This document shows positions 34,240-44,115 of a stretch of DNA of 64,000 nucleotides, in pieces. Both the position numbers and the translations under genes were made by a program. The stretch's first letter is position 1; each line of letters begins with the position of its first letter. Source of the stretch: Chitinophagaceae bacterium (GTDB lineage Bacteria; Bacteroidota; Bacteroidia; Chitinophagales; Chitinophagaceae); assembly GCA_014879565.1 (NCBI GenBank), contig JACSRW010000022.1:62001-126000 (forward strand), written 5' to 3'. A model generated the notes under the pieces. That model saw only the letters and a program-made list of their open reading frames with translations, was not told where the DNA came from and did not search any database.

Positions 34240-37200
34240 TTATCTGATTAAGGTAATATCACCCTTCTTTATCACTTTGGTGCCGTCAAAAAATTCTGCA
34301 CTGAGTGTATACGCATATACGTCCATTGGCTGGAGTACCCCTTTCACTTTGCCGTCCCAGCCTTTTGTCCGGTCATTGGTCTCAAATACTTTTTGCCCCC
34401 AGCGGTTCCAGATGGTAAACTGCATCCGGGCGATACCAAAACCTCTGACCGTAACCACACTGTTTATATCCCCGCTGTTCGGGGTAAAGGCATTGGGAAC
34501 ATCCACCAGGGGTTCAACGGTGGCGCTTACCGGCCGGCAGATCCGGTTGGGGCATCCGATTTCATTATAGGCTGTCAGACAGGCAGTGAAAGTACCGGTG
34601 GCGTTATACTGGTAATCAAACGGAGACCTGGAGGCAGTGAGTAAGGAATCCCCGTCTCCGAACTCCCATTTATAACGAACCGCATCCGCGGATGAAAGAT
34701 TGGTGAATGTAACCGGCATATTAACAGCCGGAGTCAGCGGCGCAAAACTGAAATCGGCCACCGGTGCGGCCAGTACCTGGATGGTAAACCGGGCCGTATC
34801 CGACAGGTTACAGGTATTGGGATTAAATGCGATCAGGGTAACCGTATAGGTACCCGGTCTTGTATACGTATGTACAGGACTGGAAGCCGTGGAGGTATTT
34901 CCGTCATCAAAATCCCAGAAAAAGGTCTGGCCGGCCAGCGAGTTATTGGTAAAACTGGCGGCATAGGGTATACAGCCTGTAGCCGGCGTGGAAAACAGGG
35001 CCCTTACATTATCGGCCACACTCAGGGGAAAACTGACGGAATCGGGGGCATTACAATAAGCCGTATCCTGTAAAATCAGTTTTACCGTATAGGTGCCGGG
35101 GCCTGTATAGGTATGAAATACGGGACCGCCTCCGGCTGCCTCGCGGGGAGAATTATCCCCGAAATCCCAGATAAATGACTGGTTGGTGAAAGGTCTTGTG
35201 GGCGGCGCGATACTGGTATTATCAAACCGGTAGTTAAAGGTGCCGCAGGGGGGCAGCTTAACCGCATTAAAAGAAGGGGTAGCGATCAGGTCACCCACCC
35301 GGATATGCATATAGGAAGTATCACGCTGGTTACAGCTCGTCATATCAATGGCCACCAGCATGACGGTGAATGTACCGTTACTCGTATAGGTATGGGTGGT
35401 ATTCGGCACGGTGGTTGTCACCATGGGTGAACCGTCTCCAAAATACCATTCATAACTGAGCCCGTTGGCGACGGTGTCGGTGAAATCAACCCGTAAAGGC
35501 TGGCAACCGGCTGTATCGCGGGGAACCCCGTTGATACTGGACTGGATACCGGCTCTCACCCCGGAGAGATTCATATCTATTTTGAGCATGGTGAGATCAC
35601 ACTGACTTCCGCCTACGGCGCTGTTATTGGGTGCCCAGGAACCGGGGGTGGTCGGGAATATACCTCTTGAGCCCAGGTTACAGTTTCCACAGATCGCCTG
35701 GTAGATTTTTCCGTTGCGGTCAAACCGGCTGGTGCCGCCATCCACATGGTCGCAGCCGGTATTTACAGGATTATTCTCTCCGAAGAAACTGCCGAATAAC
35801 TGGGCCGTCGCGTCTTTGCGTAAAACAAAAAAGTAAAAGTCTTTTCCGTCGGTAACGCTTTTCAGCGCATCGGGTGTTACCGGCAGGCCATTGGTTCCGG
35901 CGCTGTTGAAATTATTTTCCGAACTGAAAAAGCCGCCCCAGCCCGAGATATATACATTTTCACAACGGTCAACCAGGAATGCGATGGGTGAAATATTCGG
36001 GGTGGAAGCTCCGGAACCAAAGGCAGTGGAATAGACAAACCCCGACAGGTCCGGTCTCAGTTTGCAGATAAATTGTTTGCCGGCCGGGTTATTGTATGTG
36101 GCATTCTGTATGGGCCATGTACCCGTTGTCTGTCCCATTATATAAGGGAACCCGTTATTGTCAAACTTCAGTCCGAATATCTGGTCATTACCATTTGTGC
36201 CGACATAGGCATACCGCAGCACATTTGTCCCTGCATTATTTACCACGGCCACAAAGCCGTCAATATTACCCCGGTTGGATGTGCCCAGGGCCCCGGCAGG
36301 AAAAGCATCCAGCAAATCCTCACTTTCTGTACCGCCAGCCACAAAAATATTTCCGGCCGGATCCAGGGAAAGCACATAAGCTGCGTCGTTGGCAGAGCCA
36401 CCCAGATAACTGGAAAGCAAAATTGTATTCAGATCCGGCGTGAGTTTGAGTAATACGCCGTCCTGTAAGCCGCCTCCAAATGTACCCTGGAAGCAACCGG
36501 TGGTTACCGGAAAATTGGTGGACTGGGAAGAGGAAGCCACATAAATATTCCCAGCATTGTCCAGGATCACTTCACTGCGGCCGTCATCTCCGTAATTCCG
36601 CTGAAGGGAGTTGAGCCCCCTTCTTTCAGATATATTCACCCCGTCATCACCCGTGCCGCCGATTTTACGGGAGCCGATCAGCGCGGTACCGGTAGCATTG
36701 AGTTTGGTCACCACAATATCAAAACCTGTACTGCCCGCAGTTCCGTTATTGCGGGTGGGATAGTCTGTTGAATTGGTACGGCCGGCCAGGATCAGGTTAC
36801 CCTGCGGATCTACAATCAGGCTGTGCGGTTGTTCTTTTTCCGCCCCGCCGATATACGTGGCATATACCCGGTTACTGCCATCCGGTGTCAGCTTGATGAT
36901 ACCAATATCAAAACTGCCTCCGCCATAGGTATTATCAAAGGCGCCGGGGGAAACCGGGAAACCGTTACCGGTATTAAATACGATACCTCCTCCGTAAAAA
37001 CTTTCATCGGGACCATAGGTAGCCGTGAAGCCCCAGGTATCCGAACGGCTGCCGGAGAATGTACAGAATACAATGGAGGGGTCAATGACCAGGGGTTTGC
37101 TCCGGTCATATTCCTTTATATCAAACTGAACAATATTATCCTGAACTGTATAGCGGCAACCGATTTCTTTTCTGCCGGTGATATCGGGCTGAAAGGTAAA

Positions 37201-37818
37201 GGGGGCTGATTCACGGTACTCGGCCAGGGAGGTGCTAATGACCAGTTCTTTATTCCTGACCTGCAGTTTCTGTACCCCGTCATATTTCATCCGGATCCGG
37301 GAAGGGTCGGCGCCAGGCTGTACAATAATGTCATACTTCAGGGTACCCCGGTCGGTATAATACCGCAGATCAATCCCCGGATAAAGGCTCTGAATACTTA
37401 TTCCCTGGTAAACCCGGCATTCGGAAGCCCATTTAGCGGGATTGTTACCAATAAAATAATTGTTGTAAGTGGGAAGGGGTTTATCGGGAATAATTGCGGG
37501 CTGACTGGAAGCTCCTATAAAATCCACATGCCAGGCGTGTGAGCGGACCCTGACCGTCTGATCGGTTGTGGCCAGTTTTCCTTCTGCCGTCAGCCCGTGT
37601 TTGAGCTGGGCAAGCCTGGCCAGATCGGCGGGGTGCTGCTGCAATACTGTAAAGCCCCCGTTGCGGATATAAAACATCCCGTTACTGACTTCTCCCTGGA
37701 AACGAACCCGCTCATCCCACTGGCCTTTGTTCTCGACAAATTCAATATTCCCCTGGGCAAACAGGGTACCGGCACAGATTAAGGCAAGGGCTATGGATAA
37801 TGGTAATTTCAGCTTCAA
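34240..37818 (-). CDS. SBBP beta-propeller/PKD protein with T9SS type B sorting domain, 1192 aa
   Basis: After a signal peptide ending LFAQ comes the N-terminal domain FVENKGQWDERVRFQGEV, characteristic of Bacteroidota SBBP proteins. It is followed by a region of SBBP-type beta-propeller repeats (GNIYVASSSQSTNFPVT, GNIFVAGGTESED and similar, about 230-700). Four PKD domains follow (YEWYFGDGSP, FIWDFGDNSP, FFWDFDDGNTST, YKWEFGDGDS). The C-terminus is a type B T9SS sorting domain (VPNAFTPNSGDINSVV, then IWNRWGQKVFETND). It is exported by T9SS and likely displayed on the surface, perhaps as an adhesin. PorP/SprF follows immediately. Confidence 0.93.
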   Translation of the reverse strand: MKLKLPLSIALALICAGTLFAQGNIEFVENKGQWDERVRFQGEVSNGMFYIRNGGFTVLQQHPADLARLAQLKHGLTAEGKLATTDQTVRVRSHAWHVDFIGASSQPAIIPDKPLPTYNNYFIGNNPAKWASECRVYQGISIQSLYPGIDLRYYTDRGTLKYDIIVQPGADPSRIRMKYDGVQKLQVRNKELVISTSLAEYRESAPFTFQPDITGRKEIGCRYTVQDNIVQFDIKEYDRSKPLVIDPSIVFCTFSGSRSDTWGFTATYGPDESFYGGGIVFNTGNGFPVSPGAFDNTYGGGSFDIGIIKLTPDGSNRVYATYIGGAEKEQPHSLIVDPQGNLILAGRTNSTDYPTRNNGTAGSTGFDIVVTKLNATGTALIGSRKIGGTGDDGVNISERRGLNSLQRNYGDDGRSEVILDNAGNIYVASSSQSTNFPVTTGCFQGTFGGGLQDGVLLKLTPDLNTILLSSYLGGSANDAAYVLSLDPAGNIFVAGGTESEDLLDAFPAGALGTSNRGNIDGFVAVVNNAGTNVLRYAYVGTNGNDQIFGLKFDNNGFPYIMGQTTGTWPIQNATYNNPAGKQFICKLRPDLSGFVYSTAFGSGASTPNISPIAFLVDRCENVYISGWGGFFSSENNFNSAGTNGLPVTPDALKSVTDGKDFYFFVLRKDATAQLFGSFFGENNPVNTGCDHVDGGTSRFDRNGKIYQAICGNCNLGSRGIFPTTPGSWAPNNSAVGGSQCDLTMLKIDMNLSGVRAGIQSSINGVPRDTAGCQPLRVDFTDTVANGLSYEWYFGDGSPMVTTTVPNTTHTYTSNGTFTVMLVAIDMTSCNQRDTSYMHIRVGDLIATPSFNAVKLPPCGTFNYRFDNTSIAPPTRPFTNQSFIWDFGDNSPREAAGGGPVFHTYTGPGTYTVKLILQDTAYCNAPDSVSFPLSVADNVRALFSTPATGCIPYAASFTNNSLAGQTFFWDFDDGNTSTASSPVHTYTRPGTYTVTLIAFNPNTCNLSDTARFTIQVLAAPVADFSFAPLTPAVNMPVTFTNLSSADAVRYKWEFGDGDSLLTASRSPFDYQYNATGTFTACLTAYNEIGCPNRICRPVSATVEPLVDVPNAFTPNSGDINSVVTVRGFGIARMQFTIWNRWGQKVFETNDRTKGWDGKVKGVLQPMDVYAYTLSAEFFDGTKVIKKGDITLIR

Positions 37819-37911
37819 GATCTTTTCTTTAAGGTAACAATTTTTTACGGTAAAGGCTCTAAAACTTCTGTTAAGAAACCGCTGTTTCAGGTAGCCCGTA
37901 CAGGAAATCCA

Positions 37912-40023
37912 TCAGGCAATTTTACTCCACTGAACCGGGCCTTTTCGTTCCTGCAGGTGTTTTTTTAACTGCAAATTTTCTGCCGAAAGCAGGTCGGGGT
38001 CCTTTTCCAGGATAGCTGCCGCCTTTTCTGCTGCCAGCGCCAGGATATCCCGGTCTTGGACCAGACTGGCCAGCCGGAAGTTTAACGCCCCGCTTTGCCG
38101 GGTACCTTCTATTTCACCGGGTCCCCGCAATTCGAGGTCTTTTTCCGCTATCTCAAACCCGTTACCGGTGCTGGTCATAATCTGAATACGTTCCCTGGCA
38201 TCATTTCCCAGTTTTGACCCGGTAAGCAGGATACAATAGCTTTTATCGGCCCCTCTCCCTACCCGGCCGCGTAACTGGTGAAGCTGCGACAACCCGAATT
38301 TTTCCGCGCTTTCAATCACCATGACTGTGGCATTGGGTACATTCACCCCCACTTCGATCACGGTAGTGGAAACCATGATCTGTGTATCCTGTTCAACAAA
38401 TCTTTTCATATTTAGTTCTTTCTGTTCAGCAGGTTGTCGTCCATGAACCATGCTGATCCAGTAACGGGGTTCCGGGAAATAGGCTTTTACGTTCTCATAG
38501 CCCTTCATCAGGTTTTCATAATCCAGCTTATCACTTTCCTCAATCAGGGGAAAAATGATATATACCTGCCGCCCCTTGTCAATTTCCGACCGGATAAAAT
38601 CCATCACCCCGCTGCGCTGGGAATCTAAACGGTGAACCGTAGTCACCGGTTGCCGCCCGGGTGGTAATTCGTCAATAACACTGTAATCCAGGTCTCCGTA
38701 AGCGGTCATAGCCAGGGTTCGGGGAATCGGGGTGGCCGTCATCACCAGTACGTGCGGTGGCAATACGGCTTTTTTCCATAACCTGGCCCGCTGCTCCACC
38801 CCAAAACGGTGCTGTTCATCTATGATGACCAGTCCTAAGCGGTGAAACTGTACCGCCTCTTCAATAACGGCATGTGTACCGAGGAGAATAGGCAGGTTTC
38901 CGGCAGCAAGATCCGCCAGCATTTTTCTTCGTTCCGCTGTCTTTACTGATCCGGTAAGGAGCCGGACCGTGACCCCGGTATTCTTCAGCAGGCTGCTGAC
39001 AGACTGGTAATGTTGCTGCGCGAGAATTTCTGTCGGCGCCATAAGACAGGCCTGGTATCCGTTATCAACTGCCAGCAGCATGGTAAGCACAGCCACGATG
39101 GTTTTCCCGCTTCCCACATCTCCCTGCAGGAGACGGTTCATTTGTTTGCCGCCTGCTGTGTCCTGCCGGATTTCCCGGATCACTCTTTTCTGGGCATTGG
39201 TGAGTTCAAAGGGCAGATCATTTTTATAAAACGTATTGAAGTAATCCCCCACTTTTTCAAATACAACTCCCTTCGAAAAACGGTGTCGCTGGCTGCAGAG
39301 CATTTTCATCCGCAACTGGGCCACAAACAGCTCTTCAAACTTGAGTCTTTTTACCGCTGCCTGGTATTCTGTTTCGCTTTGCGGGAAATGAATCTGTTTC
39401 AGAGCCTGGTAACGGTTCAGCAAATGCAGATTTTGCAGCAGCGATTCCGGCAAGAATTCAGTAATATCTTTTTCCTTCAGCAGCGTCCAGAGAAAAGCGG
39501 TGAGTTTACCGATTTGCCTGGCCCCGAGACCTTTGGATTTTAGTTTTTCCGTTGTGGAATAGACGGGTTCCAGGAAGTTTTTAACCAGTGGCTGCTCCGG
39601 CAGGAGTAATTCCATCTCCGGATGCACAATCTGTGGCTTCCCGTTGAAAAAGCCAATCCGGCCCCATACCAGGTAGGACCGGCCGGGTTCAAGCATTTTC
39701 TGTACCCAGTTGATCCCCTGGAACCAGGTAAGTTCCAGTATCCCTGTTTTATCTTTTAACCGGGCTACGAGCCGGCGGCCTGCTTTCTGACCGATTACAG
39801 TGGCTTCCAGCAAGACCCCCGCCACCTGAGCATAATCAGTGGCCGGCCTGAGCTCTTCGACCAATGTAATCTTTGTCCGGTCAATAAACCGGAAAGGATA
39901 ATGCCCGAGCAGATCCCCGAAAGTATAAATGCCGAGTTCCTTTTTGAGCAGATCGGCCCGCAGGGGGCCCACCCCTTTCAGGTATTCAACTGGGCTGGCT
40001 AATATATGAGTGGCGGATGAAAT
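37912..40023 (-). CDS. recG: ATP-dependent DNA helicase RecG, about 703 aa, start uncertain
   Basis: RecG remodels stalled forks and Holliday junctions. The wedge domain starts at SPVEYLKGVGPLRADLL. Walker A is GDVGSGKT, the DEAH-type box is VIIDEQHRFG, and later motifs VMTATPIPRTLAMT, QLRGRVGRG and GFEIAEKDLELRGPGEIEGTRQSG are all standard. The frame runs open to an ATG at 40311, but that extension is non-conserved sequence crossing the divergent promoter region. From 40032 down to the first family residues there is no ATG, GTG or TTG. ATT at 40023 would give the normal length, just downstream of a TATTTTTG promoter-like box (40047-40040). ATA, or a downstream GTG with loss of a few residues, are alternatives. 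Confidence 0.9.
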   Translation of the reverse strand: MSSATHILASPVEYLKGVGPLRADLLKKELGIYTFGDLLGHYPFRFIDRTKITLVEELRPATDYAQVAGVLLEATVIGQKAGRRLVARLKDKTGILELTWFQGINWVQKMLEPGRSYLVWGRIGFFNGKPQIVHPEMELLLPEQPLVKNFLEPVYSTTEKLKSKGLGARQIGKLTAFLWTLLKEKDITEFLPESLLQNLHLLNRYQALKQIHFPQSETEYQAAVKRLKFEELFVAQLRMKMLCSQRHRFSKGVVFEKVGDYFNTFYKNDLPFELTNAQKRVIREIRQDTAGGKQMNRLLQGDVGSGKTIVAVLTMLLAVDNGYQACLMAPTEILAQQHYQSVSSLLKNTGVTVRLLTGSVKTAERRKMLADLAAGNLPILLGTHAVIEEAVQFHRLGLVIIDEQHRFGVEQRARLWKKAVLPPHVLVMTATPIPRTLAMTAYGDLDYSVIDELPPGRQPVTTVHRLDSQRSGVMDFIRSEIDKGRQVYIIFPLIEESDKLDYENLMKGYENVKAYFPEPRYWISMVHGRQPAEQKELNMKRFVEQDTQIMVSTTVIEVGVNVPNATVMVIESAEKFGLSQLHQLRGRVGRGADKSYCILLTGSKLGNDARERIQIMTSTGNGFEIAEKDLELRGPGEIEGTRQSGALNFRLASLVQDRDILALAAEKAAAILEKDPDLLSAENLQLKKHLQERKGPVQWSKIA

Positions 40024-40219
40024 GAAATGGGTATTTGGACAAAAATAACAAAGGGAAAAGTATCCTGTTTTGTTACCGGTACAGACTTCCCGGGTTTTCT
40101 TTTGCTGACAGCTTGCGGAAAATACGGAACCCCAACGGGAAAAAACACGGATTTTTCTGCCTTTTCCTGCAAAAAAGGCCGGAAAAAAAAGAATCCGTAT
40201 AAACACAATAAAAAAGGGA

Positions 40220-40249
40220 TTGCCGGAATGGGAAAACTGCTCTAATTTG
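40220..40249 (+). promoter_or_regulatory. Candidate promoter of the WecA/MraY-like gene
   Basis: TTG (40220-40222) and TAATTTG (40243-40249) place TTG and TTTG 23 bases apart as at grpE; the -7 box has one base fewer than TAnnTTTG. It lies 36 bases before the ATG at 40285, in the region divergent from recG. Confidence 0.5.
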
Positions 40250-40284
40250 ACACGTAAATCCACCAACCAGGACAACCTAATACA

Positions 40285-41406
40285 ATGAAAAACCCATTCC
40301 ACCTGCTCCAACTGGATTTATTATTACCCGATTACCGGTATGCCTTACTGACACTGGTAACTGCCTTTGTGGTAGCGCTTTTCTGTATCCCCCCGGTGAT
40401 CACCCTGATCCGCCGGTACCAGTTGTACGATAAACCCAATGCCCGGAAAGAACACAGCGCGCCTATTCCCACCATGGGAGGCATTGCCATAGTAGCCGGT
40501 ATGGGCCTGTCCCTTTTTCTTTGGTTTCCTTTCAGTAAGGAGCCGGCACAAATCAGTTTCTTTTTATCCGTGCTGGTACTTTTTGGCCTGGGTATTATGG
40601 ATGACCTGAAAGACCTCAGTGCCCGGTATAAATTTATCCTGCAACTGGCGCTCTCTTTCCTGATTGCGCTTTCCGGTATCCGTATCCAGTCATTTGAAGG
40701 CTTATTTGGCCTGTACGAAATACCCCTCTCTGCCCAATACACCCTGACCATCCTGGCTATTACAGGTATCACCAATGCCTTCAACCTGATAGATGGTATT
40801 GACGGGCTGGCCGGCGGACTGGGTTTCATGAGTCTGATCACGCTGGGGCTTTTCCTGACCTTTAACGGGGATGCCCAAACGGCCCTCGTAGCTTTTGCCC
40901 TCGCGGGAGGAATACTTGCGTTTCTGTATTATAATTTCAACCCGGCCCGGATTTTTATGGGCGATACCGGTTCGCTGGTGCTTGGCTTTGTAGTGGCTGT
41001 ACTTTGTATCCGGTTAATGCAGGTAAACGGAGCGGCTGTACATCCGGCCCTGCCCAATGGCCCGCTGTTTATAACCGGTATTGTGCTGATCCCTGTATTT
41101 GATACCCTCCGTGTATTTGCCGGCAGGATGTGGAAGGGGCAGTCCCCCTTTGTGGCAGATAAAACCCATATCCATCATTTGCTTACCACCCAGGGATACA
41201 GCCATGCTTTTGCGGCCAAACTCATCTGTTATATTCACGGTGTTATCCTGATTGAAACCTGGCTGCTTCGCTACCTGAATCCGGTGTACCAGTTGCTGTT
41301 GCTGTTTGCCTTTATGCTGCTGATTACCCTGCTGCTGAAAAAACTGGGCCGGCTGCTGAGCTGGAATGAGAAACTGCACGGAGCCATTAAGGAGTTAATG
41401 AGCTGA
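40285..41406 (+). CDS. Undecaprenyl-phosphate sugar-1-phosphate transferase, WecA/TagO/MraY-like, 373 aa
   Basis: A polytopic inner-membrane enzyme with about 11 helices that moves a sugar-1-phosphate, often GlcNAc-1-P, from a UDP-sugar to undecaprenyl phosphate, starting O-antigen or other surface glycans. Signatures: DKPNARKEHSAPIPTMGG near residue 50, MDDLKDLSARYKF near 99, NAFNLIDGIDGLAGGLG near 165, FMGDTGSLVLGF near 225 and DKTHIHHLL near 290. It is the WecA-type rather than MraY because of the HIHH loop. It ends 4 bases from convergent lutC. Confidence 0.93.
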   Translation: MKNPFHLLQLDLLLPDYRYALLTLVTAFVVALFCIPPVITLIRRYQLYDKPNARKEHSAPIPTMGGIAIVAGMGLSLFLWFPFSKEPAQISFFLSVLVLFGLGIMDDLKDLSARYKFILQLALSFLIALSGIRIQSFEGLFGLYEIPLSAQYTLTILAITGITNAFNLIDGIDGLAGGLGFMSLITLGLFLTFNGDAQTALVAFALAGGILAFLYYNFNPARIFMGDTGSLVLGFVVAVLCIRLMQVNGAAVHPALPNGPLFITGIVLIPVFDTLRVFAGRMWKGQSPFVADKTHIHHLLTTQGYSHAFAAKLICYIHGVILIETWLLRYLNPVYQLLLLFAFMLLITLLLKKLGRLLSWNEKLHGAIKELMS

Positions 41407-41410
41407 TGCT

Positions 41411-41989
41411 TCAATGCTTCCGGATTACAACCGCCTTCATTCCGCAGGGGCCATGGGCGCCGATGACCAGACTTTGCTCAATATCTGCTGTTTTGGAGGG
41501 ACCGGCAATAAAGACGCCGAAACCGGTTTCATCCACTTTTATTTTTTCATAGGCCTGGTGGAGCGTAGGTACAATAGCCTCCTCATTTACTACAATAATC
41601 AGCTGCTGTGCAATAAAAGGCAGCAAGCGGTTACCCATTTCTTTTTCCGTAACCCAAATTGCCCCGTTTTCCGCTACGGCTAACAGGCCCCTCAGAATGG
41701 CCGTATCCACTTCAGCCAGTTCTTCCGCTTTACGCCCGGGCAAACCGGCCGGTACACTGTTGAGTGTCTGGATTACTGTTTCCCCTTTCTCCCAACCGGC
41801 AATCAGTTCCAGGGCAGCGGCTTCTGAGCCTGCTTCAAAACACTCTCCCCCGATGGCTTCCAGCACATTTTTAAACTGCGCATACAGATCGGGGTAAGTA
41901 ATAGCGGCCTCCTTATCAATAACCGGCAGGCTGAGTTCCTGTGGTTTATTGCTGCGAATGGCATTCAGTATTGTATCACGGCTTGTCAT
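41411..41989 (-). CDS. lutC: Lactate utilisation protein C (LUD domain), 192 aa
   Basis: A single LUD domain of the LutC/YkgG family, with TAILRGLLAVAENGAIWVTEKEM and FIAGPSKTADIEQSLVIGAHGPCGMKAVVI, the latter a hallmark of the family. LutC acts with LutA and LutB in the cytoplasm to oxidise L-lactate to pyruvate. It overlaps the end of lutB by 4 bases. It is the last gene of the seven-gene rhamnose/lactate operon that starts at 50076. Confidence 0.95.
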   Translation of the reverse strand: MTSRDTILNAIRSNKPQELSLPVIDKEAAITYPDLYAQFKNVLEAIGGECFEAGSEAAALELIAGWEKGETVIQTLNSVPAGLPGRKAEELAEVDTAILRGLLAVAENGAIWVTEKEMGNRLLPFIAQQLIIVVNEEAIVPTLHQAYEKIKVDETGFGVFIAGPSKTADIEQSLVIGAHGPCGMKAVVIRKH

Positions 41990-43350
41990 TTCTTTTTGTT
42001 TTGCAGATACCAGTCACGAAAACTCTGTTTCGGCGCCTCCGGCAATTCCCGGCCTTTATACCAGGGATTCAGCCGGTGTTTGCCCAGAAAAGGCATATAG
42101 CGTAAAACCCATCGGGCTGTGGCTCCGCTGAAGCGGTAGAGTGCAGGGCGGCCCAGTACAAAGGCCATCCCTTTCATCATGATTTTTTTCATGAATCCCA
42201 CATGGCCCGCTTTGCTGAGTTCCTGTCTCCATTTCCACAGCTGGTCATGGATATCAATCTTTACCGGGCATACATTACTGCAGCTGCCGCAGAGAGAAGA
42301 AGCAAAGAGAAGATCCGCGTATTTTTTGGGATCAAAATTCGGATTGAGAATGGAGCCGATCGGTCCGGCTACCGCGGTATGATAACTGAAGCCCCCGCTG
42401 CGCCGGTATACCGGGCAGGTATTGAAGCAGGCTGCACAGCGGATACATTTGAGGCTGTTCCGGAAATCAGGTTTACCGAGGATAGCGGAACGCCCGTTGT
42501 CCACAATAACGACATGGAGTTCCTGGCCGGGCGTGGGTTTGTGAAAATGACTGGAATAGGTGGTAACCGGCTGCCCGGTGGCACTGCGGGCCAGCAGCCG
42601 GAGAAATACGGATAAATGTTCCGCTTTGGGAATCAGTTTTTCAAAACCCATACAGGCAATATGCACGGCCGCCGCATGGGTGCCCATATCCGCATTCCCT
42701 TCATTGGTACAAACCACCAGCCCGCCGGTTTCTGCAATGGCAAAATTCACCCCTGTAATAGCCAGTTCGGAAGCGATAAATTTTTCGCGGAGATGCTGCC
42801 GTGCGGCACGGGTGAGGTAAACCGGATCATTATTGCCTTTTTCGGTATGCAGGAAAGTATGGAAAGTGTCGCTCACATCCTTTTTCTTCAGGTGAATAGC
42901 CGGCAGTACAATATGACTGGGGGGCTCTTTCCGGAACTGTACGATCCGTTCTCCCAGGTCGGTATCCACGACCTCAATCCCTTTCTCTTCGAGGTAATGA
43001 TTGAGATGACATTCCTCGGTGAGCATACTTTTGCTCTTTACAATACGGGTGATCCCCTTTTCCTTTATGATGGCATGGATAATCCGGTTATGTTCGGCCG
43101 CATCCGCTGCCCAGTGTACTTTTACCCCGTTGGCCAGCGCGTTTTTTTCAAACTGTTCCAGGTAAAAATCCATCCGGGATAAAGCATGGTTCTTTATCTG
43201 CGAAGCCCATTCGCGAAGTTGTTCCCACTCGGGAAGGGTATGGGCCGCCTTATCCCTTTTCTGGCGGACAAACCAGAGGGTCTCGTCGTGCCAGTTGGTC
43301 CGTTTCTCGTCCTGTATAAAGCCGGCAGCTAAGGTGGCATGGTCTTTCAT
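41986..43350 (-). CDS. lutB: Lactate utilisation iron-sulfur protein B, 454 aa
   Basis: LutB has an N-terminal LUD domain (KSKSMLTEECHLNHYLEEKGIEVVDTDLGERI, ETGGLVVCTNEGNADM) and two 4Fe-4S motifs, CIRCAACFNTCPVYR near residue 305 and CGSCSNVCPVKI near 354. A C-terminal extension follows. It transfers electrons during lactate oxidation. The gene starts 1 base after lutA ends and overlaps lutC, indicating translational coupling. Oxidation of the lactate made from rhamnose-derived lactaldehyde is the obvious role here. Confidence 0.96.
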   Translation of the reverse strand: MKDHATLAAGFIQDEKRTNWHDETLWFVRQKRDKAAHTLPEWEQLREWASQIKNHALSRMDFYLEQFEKNALANGVKVHWAADAAEHNRIIHAIIKEKGITRIVKSKSMLTEECHLNHYLEEKGIEVVDTDLGERIVQFRKEPPSHIVLPAIHLKKKDVSDTFHTFLHTEKGNNDPVYLTRAARQHLREKFIASELAITGVNFAIAETGGLVVCTNEGNADMGTHAAAVHIACMGFEKLIPKAEHLSVFLRLLARSATGQPVTTYSSHFHKPTPGQELHVVIVDNGRSAILGKPDFRNSLKCIRCAACFNTCPVYRRSGGFSYHTAVAGPIGSILNPNFDPKKYADLLFASSLCGSCSNVCPVKIDIHDQLWKWRQELSKAGHVGFMKKIMMKGMAFVLGRPALYRFSGATARWVLRYMPFLGKHRLNPWYKGRELPEAPKQSFRDWYLQNKKK

Positions 43351-43351
43351 A

Positions 43352-44089
43352 TCAGGCCTCCGCGTTTAAAATTTCTGCAATATGCATCACCCGGGTACGG
43401 CTGCCCTGTCTTTTCAGAATACCCTCCAGGTGCATCAGGCAGCTCATATCCACCCCGGTTATTACATCCACCCCATTGGCCTCGTGCCGGGCGATCCGGT
43501 CTTTTCCCATTTTCACACTCACCGCTTCTTCAAACACCGAAAATGTGCCGCCAAAACCACAGCATTCATCATTCCGTAATGGTTTGAAGAGCTGTATACC
43601 CTTCACTTTGCCGAGTAAACGTTCGGGTTTGGAAAAAACAGGCAGCACCCGTTCCGACAGGGAGGAAAGTCCCAGGCCCCGCTGGCCGTGACAACTGTTA
43701 TGCAGTCCCACTTTATACGGGAAGAATGCCTGAATGGCTTCTGTCTTCAGGATATCCAGGATGAATTCGGTCAGCTCATAGATATGTGACCGGATATGGG
43801 CAGCGGCTTCCGGCTGCTTTTCATCTTTCAGGTGTTCTTTCACATGCAGCACACAACTTCCGGAGGGACCCACAATATATGCACAACCGGAAAAATTGCG
43901 GACAAAGTTCTGATCACAGGCGCCGGAGAGCGCGGCAAAACCGCTGTTGGCCATTGGCTGCCCGCAGCAGGTCTGATCCGTTGGAAAAACCACTTCACAG
44001 CCCAGTTTGGTCAGCAGGGACAGGGTCGCCTGTCCTACCTGCGGATAAAACTGATCAATATAACAGGGAATAAAGAGTCCGACTTTCAT
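43352..44089 (-). CDS. lutA: Lactate utilisation protein A (CCG domain), 245 aa
   Basis: Two cysteine-rich CCG domains, CCGQPMANSG near residue 42 and CCGFGGTFSVF near 179, define the LutA/GlcF-like heterodisulfide-reductase family. It begins MKVGLFIPCYIDQFYPQVG as usual. It lies 26 bases after the rhamnulokinase gene. With lutB and lutC it completes the lactate oxidation complex. Confidence 0.95.
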   Translation of the reverse strand: MKVGLFIPCYIDQFYPQVGQATLSLLTKLGCEVVFPTDQTCCGQPMANSGFAALSGACDQNFVRNFSGCAYIVGPSGSCVLHVKEHLKDEKQPEAAAHIRSHIYELTEFILDILKTEAIQAFFPYKVGLHNSCHGQRGLGLSSLSERVLPVFSKPERLLGKVKGIQLFKPLRNDECCGFGGTFSVFEEAVSVKMGKDRIARHEANGVDVITGVDMSCLMHLEGILKRQGSRTRVMHIAEILNAEA

Positions 44090-44115
44090 AATACGGCCGA
44101 TTATAACGGTAACGG

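Noticed and set aside
40024-40311. N-terminal extension of recG to an ATG at 40311
   Set aside because: It gives a 96-residue leader unlike any RecG, rich in Phe and Lys, and runs through the promoter region of the divergent WecA-like gene. Family length fits a start near 40023.
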